Below are positions 6,394-13,326 of a stretch of DNA of 19,863 nt, one piece after another. Every line of letters begins with the position of its first letter. Position 1 is the stretch's first letter. Below the pieces are notes generated by a model, which saw only the letters and a list, made by a program, of their open reading frames with translations, was not told the origin of the DNA and did no database searches. This DNA is from an uncultured Sphingobacteriales bacterium. GTDB lineage: Bacteria > Bacteroidota > Bacteroidia > Chitinophagales > Chitinophagaceae. The translations under genes and the position numbers were made by a program. Location of the stretch: contig CAMLFX010000060.1 of NCBI GenBank assembly GCA_946479435.1, positions 1 to 19,863 on the forward strand. Direction: 5' to 3'.

Positions 6394-7767
6394 ATGTCAG
6401 GCATTATTAAATCGATAGACCCCGCTACAGGCAAGGTTATTGGCGAATATAATATTGATACACCCGAAAAAATTGATAAAGCGTTAAAACAGGCACATAA
6501 AGCGTATGAAAGCTGGCGTATGCTGTCGTTCAAAGAGAGAGGAGCTGTACTAAAGCAGATAGCTGCGGAACTTAGAAAACAAAAACCCAAATTGGCAGAG
6601 CTTGCAACGAAAGAAATGGGTAAACCAATTAAGCAAAGTCTGGAAGAAGTAGAGAAGTGTGCGCGCACATTTGATTTTTACGCTAAAGAAGGTCCTAAGT
6701 TCCTTGCTGATCAAATAATAGAAACCGATGCGAAGAAGAGCTATGTATCATTCCAGCCACTGGGGGTGGTATTTGCAATAATGCCGTGGAATTTTCCTTA
6801 TTGGCAGGTGTTCAGGGCTATGGGGCCGGCACTAATGGCGGGTAATACAATGGTGCTAAAACATGCATCCAATGTTAGCGGCTGCGCTGTAGCCATAGAG
6901 AAAATAATGAAAGCAGCCGGAGCGCCAAAAGGTTTATTCCAGACATTGCTTTTGCCGTCAGATAGAGTAGCAGCAGTTATTGAAAATTCTGTTATATCAG
7001 CTATCACGTTTACTGGTAGTACTGCTGCAGGCGCTAAGGTGGCCTCTGTGGCCGCTGCGCACGTTAAGAAGCAAGTATTGGAGTTGGGTGGTAGTGATGC
7101 CTACATAACTCTGGAAGATGCCGATATGGAGCTCGCAGTAAAGACATCTGTTGATGGCAGGTTAGTAAATAGCGGCCAAAGCTGCGTTGCTGCAAAACGT
7201 TTTGTAGTAGTAAAAGCTGTGCGTAAAGAGTTTGAGCAAAAAATGGTTGAGCTTATGCAGGCTGCAACATTCGGTGATCCTATGGATCAATCAAATAAAA
7301 TTGGCCCTATGGCGCGTGTAGATCTGCGCGACCAGCTACATGAACAAGTGCAGAAAAGCATTGAGAAAGGTGCGAAGCTACTTTGTGGCGGTTATATACC
7401 CGAAGGCGATGGTGCATTCTATCCGCCAACCGTATTAACCAACGTAAAGAAAGGTATGCCCGCCTATGATGAAGAACTTTTTGGCCCTGTGGCATCTATT
7501 ATAGAAGCAAAAGATGAGCAAGACGCTATCAGGTTGGCTAACGATAGTATATATGGACTTGGCGCAGGTATATTTTCTAAGAACAGAAAAAACGCTGAAC
7601 GGATTGCTGCTAAGGAACTACAGGCCGGAAACTGCTTTGTCAATTCATTCGTACATTCAGATCCACGGCTTCCTTTTGGTGGTGTAAAACAAAGTGGCTA
7701 TGGCCGCGAGTTAAGCGCATTTGGAATACGTGAATTTGTAAATGTAAAAACAGTGTTTATACAGTAG
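6394..7767 (+). CDS. NAD(P)-dependent aldehyde dehydrogenase, succinate-semialdehyde (Sad/GabD1) type
   Basis: The 457-residue product is a full aldehyde dehydrogenase of the short Sad/YneI-GabD1 branch (about 455-462 residues). MPWNFPYWQV (130-139) and VLKHASNVSGCA (154-165) match the cofactor and active-site strands of that branch, where LKHA.NV replaces the more common LKPAE. FTGST (206-210) binds the dinucleotide, E230 in LELGGSDAY is the general base and C264 in NSGQSCVAAKR is the nucleophile. PFGGVKQSGYGRE follows near residues 429-441. The enzyme probably oxidises succinate semialdehyde or a similar short aldehyde to the acid; the substrate is inference from the subfamily. The stop codon is separated by 1 nt from the start of the SGNH hydrolase gene, implying one transcript and likely coupled translation. 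Confidence 0.9.
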   Translation: MSGIIKSIDPATGKVIGEYNIDTPEKIDKALKQAHKAYESWRMLSFKERGAVLKQIAAELRKQKPKLAELATKEMGKPIKQSLEEVEKCARTFDFYAKEGPKFLADQIIETDAKKSYVSFQPLGVVFAIMPWNFPYWQVFRAMGPALMAGNTMVLKHASNVSGCAVAIEKIMKAAGAPKGLFQTLLLPSDRVAAVIENSVISAITFTGSTAAGAKVASVAAAHVKKQVLELGGSDAYITLEDADMELAVKTSVDGRLVNSGQSCVAAKRFVVVKAVRKEFEQKMVELMQAATFGDPMDQSNKIGPMARVDLRDQLHEQVQKSIEKGAKLLCGGYIPEGDGAFYPPTVLTNVKKGMPAYDEELFGPVASIIEAKDEQDAIRLANDSIYGLGAGIFSKNRKNAERIAAKELQAGNCFVNSFVHSDPRLPFGGVKQSGYGRELSAFGIREFVNVKTVFIQ

Positions 7768-7768
7768 C

Positions 7769-8497
7769 ATGAAAAGCCTGAGCAAAACTGGCATAATTGT
7801 TTTTATCCTGTTGGTATGTGGCGTACTAACAGGATATTGTTTATTTAGAAATAATCAGGCATCTTTGGTTGCTGCTACTAAAAAACATAAAGCAATGTAC
7901 ACTTATCTCGCATTAGGTGATTCTTATACAATTGGTGAACAAGTACCTATGGCGGACAATTTTCCGCATCAGACGGTTGAATTATTAAAGAAGCAAAACT
8001 TTGATGTGGCGGCACCTGTTATTATAGCTAAAACGGGCTGGACCACCGACGAACTGGCTATGGCTATCCAGGAGCACAATATTACGGATACATTCTCTTT
8101 TGTATCTTTATTAATAGGTGTAAACAATCAGTACCGTAGTCGCGATGTTGATAACTATAGGCAGGAGTTTACTCAATTGCTCGATCAGGCAATTATGTTT
8201 GCTGGTGGCGAAGCTGAAAATGTATTTGTTCTTTCCATTCCCGATTGGGGGGTGACCCCTTTCGCAGATGGAAAAGACAGAAGAGAAATAGCTAAAGAGA
8301 TAGATGACTATAATGAAGCAAATAAAGAGATAGCAGAGGCTCGCAGATGCCATTATATTGAAATAACTGAAAGCACCAGGCGAAATGGAAGCAACGCGTT
8401 ATTTCTTGCTGATGATAAACTACACCCATCGGGCAAAGAGTATGAAGTATGGGCAGTAAAACTGGCAAATGAAGTGGCAAACCACTTGAAAAAATAA
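7769..8497 (+). CDS. Membrane-anchored or secreted SGNH/GDSL hydrolase
   Basis: The 242-residue protein starts with a positively charged tip and a single hydrophobic segment (about residues 8-26), a signal peptide or membrane anchor without a lipobox in the usual place, so the catalytic part is outside the cytoplasm. Block I is LALGDSYT (47-54) with nucleophile S52; a glycine that could serve as block II is in AKTGW (G90); block III reads GVNNQYR (117-123), where the usual GxND has Asn in place of Asp; block V is DDKLHPSG with D216 and H219 completing the catalytic set. It is probably an esterase or lipase-like acyl hydrolase acting on lipids, cell-wall or glycan esters. The substrate is not predictable. 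It is coupled to the aldehyde dehydrogenase gene (1-nt gap) and converges on the thioesterase gene with only 4 nt between stops. Confidence 0.87.
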   Translation: MKSLSKTGIIVFILLVCGVLTGYCLFRNNQASLVAATKKHKAMYTYLALGDSYTIGEQVPMADNFPHQTVELLKKQNFDVAAPVIIAKTGWTTDELAMAIQEHNITDTFSFVSLLIGVNNQYRSRDVDNYRQEFTQLLDQAIMFAGGEAENVFVLSIPDWGVTPFADGKDRREIAKEIDDYNEANKEIAEARRCHYIEITESTRRNGSNALFLADDKLHPSGKEYEVWAVKLANEVANHLKK

Positions 8498-8501
8498 ATA
8501 C

Positions 8502-8894
8502 CTATTTAAGGCTATTAAATAATTTATCCAGCTTTTCGCGTGGTAATATTTTTTGCCATTGCCTGCCCGAGGCTATAAGGCGTTCCCCAACTTTAGCTGT
8601 ATATTCTGTTACCACCTCATTATTATTCACTTCTTTAAGAATTGCTGTAAATAATACCTCCTGACCCACAAGAGCAGGGGAGTGATGACTCACATTGATG
8701 CCTGTACCAATACCTTCCTCTCCTTCTTCCTTCATTTCAAGCACAAATAATCGTCCACTCCATTCGGCATCCCTCGCCATGGCAAAGGTAGAATATACCT
8801 GATGTACCTCGCCACTTTCAAACTTTGCGGTATCGGCCTGCGTTACAATATGAATATATTTTCGGGTATCGCCAATATTGAAGGGCTGTATCAT
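8502..8894 (-). CDS. FlK-type hotdog-fold acyl-CoA thioesterase
   Basis: This 130-residue protein has the fluoroacetyl-CoA thioesterase-like hotdog layout: a strand ending in VHQVYSTF, a helix carrying the acidic residue, then GEEGIGTGINVSHHSPALVGQEV, an inexact match to the family's G.SVGTHV.I.HLAPTPVG. With the ATG at 8894, T36, E44 and H70 are spaced 8 and 26 residues apart, exactly as T42, E50 and H76 of Streptomyces cattleya FlK. Hydrolysis of a small acyl-CoA is therefore likely, but fluoroacetyl-CoA itself is not implied, since most relatives serve other substrates. A GTG two codons earlier (8900) would give 132 residues; the ATG is preferred. A near-consensus -7 (TTATTTTG) and a TTG 23 nt before it lie just upstream, divergent from the metal-module promoter. 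Confidence 0.85.
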   Translation of the reverse strand: MIQPFNIGDTRKYIHIVTQADTAKFESGEVHQVYSTFAMARDAEWSGRLFVLEMKEEGEEGIGTGINVSHHSPALVGQEVLFTAILKEVNNNEVVTEYTAKVGERLIASGRQWQKILPREKLDKLFNSLK

Positions 8895-8966
8895 AATCAC
8901 AAAATAATGTAAATCTCTATCATAATCTTACAATCGTATTTGGCTTTTATTAACAAGTGTATTACT

Positions 8967-8974
8967 TAACTTTG
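8967..8974 (+). promoter_or_regulatory. -7 promoter element of the metal-module operon
   Basis: TAACTTTG matches TAnnTTTG exactly. A TTTGG stretch starts at 8939; its TTG (8940-8942) gives a 24-nt spacer, one base longer than usual. The predicted start site near 8979-8981 is only a few bases before the ATG at 8985, so the transcript would be nearly leaderless. Confidence 0.55.
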
Positions 8975-8984
8975 CAGAACGCAC

Positions 8985-9398
8985 ATGAAGAAGTTATTTG
9001 TCATACCAATAATGTTTATGTACCTGTTGGCCGTATCGGGCATTATGGTAACAGCACACTATTGCGGGCAGGAAATAGAATCATTAAGTTTTTTCAGTGA
9101 TAACAATAAATGCATTGGTGGAGATTGTGATGATGAACCCGGTGAGAGTGACGGCTGTTGTAAGGATAAAACAATTGCGGCAAAAGTTACCAATGACCAG
9201 GATGCCGTATCTGCATTCAAGCTAAAGCTGCAACCCACTGAATTTGCTGCTTTGTCTTTACCGAACTTTTACAGTTTGCGGAATGATGCAGTTGTATCTA
9301 CTATCAATATAATTGCTTACAGCGCTAATGCGCCGCCTGGCCTTTGGCAAGATATTCCTCTTTTTAAGCTCCATTCAAATTTTACTTATTACGGTTAG
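8985..9398 (+). CDS. HYC_CC_PP family secreted protein, putative metal-binding
   Basis: This 137-residue protein has a signal-like hydrophobic N-terminus (about 4-23) followed at once by the diagnostic AHYCGQ (H25, Y26, C27). A Cys/Asp-rich stretch follows: C43, C48 in GGDCDDEPGE, then CCKD with C58 and C59. A C-terminal APPGLWQDIPLF segment (116-127) supplies the PP part. Small Bacteroidota proteins with this HYC...CC...PP signature are commonly found beside heavy-metal-associated domain proteins and TonB receptors, exactly the layout here; their biochemical role is not established. The cysteine and histidine content suggests soft-metal binding (copper is the natural guess) in the periplasm or at the outer membrane. 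It is first in the operon, 54 nt before the HMA gene, and has its own promoter. Confidence 0.85.
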   Translation: MKKLFVIPIMFMYLLAVSGIMVTAHYCGQEIESLSFFSDNNKCIGGDCDDEPGESDGCCKDKTIAAKVTNDQDAVSAFKLKLQPTEFAALSLPNFYSLRNDAVVSTINIIAYSANAPPGLWQDIPLFKLHSNFTYYG

Positions 9399-9452
9399 CA
9401 TCTGTTGTTCTATATCGAATAATAATATTGTTTAATCGTTTAATAAGTTTTT

Positions 9453-9800
9453 ATGAAACAAGTAATTGTTTTCCTTTCTATAATATTTTCATCTTTTACT
9501 GTGCTGGCACAGGATTCAAAAGGTGTCATTACCGAAACCTACAAAGTAGATGGCAACTGTGATATGTGTAAAAAACGCATTGAAACTGCCGCATTTATCA
9601 AAGGCGTAAAACATGCCGAATGGAATGAGGATAAGCATGAGCTTACCGTTATTTACAAACCATCCAAAACTAACGCCAATGATATATTGGCTAGTGTAGC
9701 AAAGGCGGGTTACAGTTCTGAGAAAATTGCGGCAACAGAAGTTGATTATAATAAGCTACCTGAATGCTGCCATTATAAAAGTGCTATTTGTAACCATTAA
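9453..9800 (+). CDS. Secreted heavy-metal-associated (HMA) domain protein
   Basis: The 115-residue product begins with a clear signal peptide (hydrophobic 4-17, cleavage after VLA-Q near 19/20). The mature protein is a single HMA ferredoxin-like domain: a first strand ending in the metal loop GNCDMCKKRIE (34-44), with C36 and C39 forming the CxxC site, then KGVKHAEWN, a LTVIYKP strand, and a second helix ending in KAGYSSE. Met38 within the CDMC loop is typical of copper-type sites. A short tail, LPECCHYKSAICNH (102-115), adds three cysteines and two histidines and may be a second site or dock to a partner. It is probably a periplasmic copper chaperone or scavenger that works with the receptor gene starting 11 nt downstream; metal identity is inference. 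Confidence 0.92.
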   Translation: MKQVIVFLSIIFSSFTVLAQDSKGVITETYKVDGNCDMCKKRIETAAFIKGVKHAEWNEDKHELTVIYKPSKTNANDILASVAKAGYSSEKIAATEVDYNKLPECCHYKSAICNH

Positions 9801-9811
9801 ACTGACTGTTC

Positions 9812-12067
9812 ATGAAACAACCTTACAGTTGGCTGCTGACTGGCAGCCTGCTGCTGATTTGTGCACAGCATGGTTTTGCGCAAGGCAGAGTATTAAAAGG
9901 CATAGTATACGGCAATAATAACATGGCTAAAGAAGAGCCGCTGGTAAATGCCGTAGTTGCCACTATCGATAAACAAATAGGTACACAAACTGCTGAAGAT
10001 GGGAGCTTCTCGCTTGAAATTCCCGAACAAACCCAACATATCGTAGTGTCTTTTATTGGGTATAGAACTGATACAGTTGATATAAATAATGATACTACGG
10101 GGATTGAGATCGTTTTACAACAACCCAGGTCGTTGAAGGAAGTAATAGTACGCACAAGAAAAAAGGGCAATGAAATATCAAGCCTCAGCACTATGAAAAC
10201 GGAAATGATAAGTAGTAAGGAATTGCTTAAAGCTGCCTGTTGTAACTTGAGTGAAAGTTTTGAAACCACTCCATCGGTTGATGTAGCCTTCACAGATGCG
10301 GTTTCGGGATATAAACAAATACAAATGCTTGGCCTTTCGGGGCCCTATACCCTAATTACCCGCGAGAATATACCGGATACCCGTGGATTAGGATCGATTA
10401 CGGGGTTAACCTTTACTCCCGGTACATGGATAGAAGGTATGCAACTGAGTAAGGGAACAGGTAGTGTAGTAAATGGCTATGAAGGCGTGGCGGGACAAAT
10501 AAATATTGAATTAAAAAAGCCATTTGAAGAAAAAGAAGAGAAATGGCTATTGAACCTTTACCAGAGTTCGCAAGGGCGTACAGAAGGTAATTTGGTAACT
10601 CGAAAACAATTCAATGAAAAATTATCAAGCAATCTGTTCTTGCATGCCAAATCTCAGTGGGCACGAATAGATCAGAATAATGATGGTTATATGGATCAAC
10701 CACTCGATAAACAATTTGTAGGTGCTAACCGGTGGTTTTGGTTTGGCCCAACAGGTTGGGAGATACAAGGTGGCGTAAAGGGTAGCTTTATACGTAATAC
10801 TGGTGGACAAAAAGATTATGAAGAAGGTGGTGAGCAAGTTGCTGGAAAGCCTTGGGGCTATGAAATGGACATAAACAGGGTAGAGGGTTGGGCTAAAATT
10901 GGTAAGGTATTTCCTGATAAGCCCGGTACGAGTATTGGGTTGCAATTATCAGGTGTGTACCACGATCAGAATGCGCTTTATGGTAAACGGATATATATGG
11001 CTACGCAAAACAGCTTCTATACCAACCTGATATTTCAAACTATACTAGGCAATACCAACCATGTATTAAAGACAGGTTTAAGTAACCTGGTCGATAACTA
11101 TAATGAAACGTTGAGCTCACAGAACTTTAAGCGCAACGAAATAGTGCCCGGCGCTTTTGCGGAATACTCTTATAGCTTTTTAGAGAAGTTCAATATAGTT
11201 GCAGGTATCCGTGGTGATTACCATAATATATATGGTGCATTCGCTACACCAAGATTACATCTGCGCTATGCTCCGTTTAAGCAAACTGTGCTGCGTGCAT
11301 CTGTCGGCAGGGCTCAGCGTACGGCAAATATACTGGCAGAGAACATCGGCTACATGGCTAGCAACCGTATGTTTAACATTGTTAGCACTACACCTGGCAA
11401 CCCTTATGGTCTGGATCCTGAAGTGGCGTGGAATACAGGCGTTAATTTGACTCATAAATTTCAGCTTGATTATCGCGATGGTGCAATTAGTTTCGATTAT
11501 TACTATACCGATTTTCAAAATCAGGTAGTTGTTGATGTAGAAGACCCGCATACTGTCAGCTTCTATAATCTGAAAGGCCAATCATTCGCACATAGCTTCC
11601 AAACGCAGTTCGATTATGAAGTTGTGCACAATCTTGATCTTCGGTTAGCTTATCGTTTTTACGATGTACGTAGCACTTATAGTAGTGAATTAAAAGAACG
11701 ACCATTAGTAGCTGCTCACAGGGCATTTGCTAATATTGGCTACGAAACCCGTAATCATTGGAAGTTCGATTATACAGTACAGTGGGTAGGTAGCAAGCGT
11801 GTGCCATCATTACATATCCATCACGGTACTGGTACCGATGCTGAATTCAAATCCCCTACATTCTGGCAAATGAGCGCGCAGGTAAGCAAAGCTTTCAGTG
11901 AAGACTTTGAAGTGTACTTAGGTGGGGAGAATCTGACAAACTATATGCAGCATGACCCTATTATTAATGGCAATAATCCTTACAGTGATGGCTTCGACGC
12001 ATCTATGGTTTGGGGGCCGGTAATGGGGCGAAATATTTATGCAGGCTTAAGATATAAGATTAGATAA
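9812..12067 (+). CDS. TonB-dependent receptor, probable copper or soft-metal type
   Basis: The 751-residue outer-membrane receptor begins with a signal peptide (cleavage near AQ-G, residue 24), followed by a carboxypeptidase-regulatory-like beta-sandwich (about 27-104) and SLKEVIVRTRKKG leading into the plug (about 120-235). The plug contains KAACCNLSESFET (140-152), with C143-C144 adjacent, a signature I associate with receptors found next to HYC_CC_PP and HMA genes, and closes with GTGSVVNGYEGVAGQINIE. The rest is a beta-barrel of alternating aromatic strands; the last strand ends RYKIR rather than in an aromatic residue. It should import a metal or metal complex using TonB-ExbB-ExbD energy, which is not encoded here. 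It starts 11 nt after the HMA gene, and a long hairpin overlaps its stop codon. Confidence 0.92.
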   Translation: MKQPYSWLLTGSLLLICAQHGFAQGRVLKGIVYGNNNMAKEEPLVNAVVATIDKQIGTQTAEDGSFSLEIPEQTQHIVVSFIGYRTDTVDINNDTTGIEIVLQQPRSLKEVIVRTRKKGNEISSLSTMKTEMISSKELLKAACCNLSESFETTPSVDVAFTDAVSGYKQIQMLGLSGPYTLITRENIPDTRGLGSITGLTFTPGTWIEGMQLSKGTGSVVNGYEGVAGQINIELKKPFEEKEEKWLLNLYQSSQGRTEGNLVTRKQFNEKLSSNLFLHAKSQWARIDQNNDGYMDQPLDKQFVGANRWFWFGPTGWEIQGGVKGSFIRNTGGQKDYEEGGEQVAGKPWGYEMDINRVEGWAKIGKVFPDKPGTSIGLQLSGVYHDQNALYGKRIYMATQNSFYTNLIFQTILGNTNHVLKTGLSNLVDNYNETLSSQNFKRNEIVPGAFAEYSYSFLEKFNIVAGIRGDYHNIYGAFATPRLHLRYAPFKQTVLRASVGRAQRTANILAENIGYMASNRMFNIVSTTPGNPYGLDPEVAWNTGVNLTHKFQLDYRDGAISFDYYYTDFQNQVVVDVEDPHTVSFYNLKGQSFAHSFQTQFDYEVVHNLDLRLAYRFYDVRSTYSSELKERPLVAAHRAFANIGYETRNHWKFDYTVQWVGSKRVPSLHIHHGTGTDAEFKSPTFWQMSAQVSKAFSEDFEVYLGGENLTNYMQHDPIINGNNPYSDGFDASMVWGPVMGRNIYAGLRYKIR

Positions 12068-12107
12068 ATTTAAAGAGGGTGGTAATTATCACCCTCTTTA
12101 AATTTAT
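12064..12107 (+). terminator. Long hairpin terminator of the metal-module operon
   Basis: A perfect 18-bp inverted repeat (12064-12081 with 12090-12107) surrounds an 8-nt loop and includes the TonB receptor stop codon at 12065-12067. The GC-rich inner part of the stem is followed by an AT-rich outer part rather than a pure T tract, so it may act by terminating transcription, protecting the 3' end, or both. Confidence 0.75.
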
Positions 12108-12167
12108 GTATTTGAAAGCATATAGATTTTGTATGTTGTCGAAAAACGTATGTTAGTTTAAAAAAAA

Positions 12168-12175
12168 TAATTTTG
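12168..12175 (+). promoter_or_regulatory. -7 promoter element for the YjbR gene
   Basis: TAATTTTG matches TAnnTTTG exactly and lies 18 nt before the ATG at 12193, predicting a leader of about 12 nt. No convincing -33 element was found. It lies downstream of the receptor terminator, so the YjbR gene probably has its own transcript. Confidence 0.45.
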
Positions 12176-12192
12176 AATACAAACCTTGCAAC

Positions 12193-12543
12193 ATGACCAC
12201 TGAAAAGCTAACTGAATATTGTATGGGCTTTAAAGGCGTAAAAGAGAGCATTAAATGGGAAGATCATCTTTGCTACACTATTGGTGAAAGGATATTTTGT
12301 ATGGCGGGCATGAATGATAATTCTGCTGTTAACCTTAAAGTATCCCGGGAAGATTTTGAAGAACTTACCGAACGCGAAGGAATTGAGCAGGCTCCATATT
12401 TTGCCCGTGGTCAATGGATAGCTATACACAAACGCAATGCCTTAAAGCCTAAGGAATGGGAGCACTATCTTGAAAAAGCATACCAGCTTATAAAAGCGAA
12501 ACTTACAAAAAAAATGCAGCGCGAAATAGATGAGCAATATTAA
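12193..12543 (+). CDS. MmcQ/YjbR family protein
   Basis: The 116-residue product has the standard YjbR length and layout (CyaY-like fold): an N-terminal helix LTEYCMGFKGVKES, the KWEDHLCYTIGERIFCMAG strand pair (22-40), a VNLKVS..DFEELTEREGI segment and a C-terminal PYFARGQWIAIHKRNAL..KEWEHYLEKAYQL region (67-99). Members are often called DNA-binding because of structural similarity, but the molecular role is unproven and I make no stronger claim. The start at 12193 is supported by a -7 element just upstream. The stop codon overlaps the stop of convergent surE through a shared TTAA. Confidence 0.88.
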   Translation: MTTEKLTEYCMGFKGVKESIKWEDHLCYTIGERIFCMAGMNDNSAVNLKVSREDFEELTEREGIEQAPYFARGQWIAIHKRNALKPKEWEHYLEKAYQLIKAKLTKKMQREIDEQY

Positions 12544-13322
12544 AAAGATAGGTCTGCCCAATCTTTTGATAGTCTTTCTTTCATTTCCATGTCGGTAAGG
12601 TCGAACCTTACAGGTACTACGGAAGCATACCCTTCATGTAAAGCCTGCACATCTGTTTCTGTACCATTATCCATATTTAAGAATTTGCCCGTCATCCAGT
12701 AATAGTCTTTGCCTCTTGGGTCAACCCGATGGTCAAATTCCTCTTTCCATTTAGCGTATGCCTGGCGGCATATTTTCAATCCATTAAAATTTTCACTGGT
12801 AGTTATTGGTATATTTACATTTAGCAATGTATGTTCCGGCATTTTCTTTTGTAGCATTCTTTGCGTCACAGTTTTAGCTACCATTCTTGCCACAGTGAAA
12901 TCGGCATCATAATTAAAATCAAGTAATGAAAATCCGGCAGATGGAATACCTTCAATAGCCGCTTCCATAGCGGCGCTCATAGTACCGGAATATATTACGT
13001 TGATGGAATAATTAGCTCCATGATTAATACCGCTTACGCATAAATCAGGTTTCCTGTGCAATATTTTATCGCGGGCTAGTTTTACGCAATCTACCGGCGT
13101 GCCGCTACATTGCCATGCAGATATGTCGCCAAAAATATCAGCTTTATACAACCTTAATGGATGTCCTATTGTTATTGCATGTCCCATGCCCGATTGTGGG
13201 CTATCCGGCGCTACAACAACTATTTCACCCAATTCTTTTACAGCTTCTATTAAATTGCGTATGCCCGGTGCTGCTATTCCATCGTCATTTGTTACCAGTA
13301 TTAACGGTCTTTCTTCATGCAT
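12540..13322 (-). CDS. surE: 5'/3'-nucleotidase SurE
   Basis: SurE is a metal-dependent phosphatase that removes phosphate from 5' and 3' nucleoside monophosphates and is linked to stationary-phase survival. With the ATG at 13322 the protein has 260 residues, usual for the family. It shows ILVTNDDG near the N-terminus (the two Asp bind the metal), VVAPDSPQSGMGH (the Ser is a third ligand) and CVSGINHGANYSINVIYSGTM, whose Asn is the fourth ligand. The alternative GTG at 13337 would add five residues and overlap the permease gene by 11 nt; the ATG, 4 nt past the permease stop, gives the family-like short lead before the first strand and was preferred. surE is last in a five-gene minus-strand run. 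Confidence 0.94.
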   Translation of the reverse strand: MHEERPLILVTNDDGIAAPGIRNLIEAVKELGEIVVVAPDSPQSGMGHAITIGHPLRLYKADIFGDISAWQCSGTPVDCVKLARDKILHRKPDLCVSGINHGANYSINVIYSGTMSAAMEAAIEGIPSAGFSLLDFNYDADFTVARMVAKTVTQRMLQKKMPEHTLLNVNIPITTSENFNGLKICRQAYAKWKEEFDHRVDPRGKDYYWMTGKFLNMDNGTETDVQALHEGYASVVPVRFDLTDMEMKERLSKDWADLSF

Positions 13323-13326
13323 AATT

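Noticed and set aside
9823..10293. Minus-strand reading frame of 156 codons.
   Set aside because: It is antisense to the signal peptide and plug of the TonB receptor, whose identity is secure; no domain is visible.
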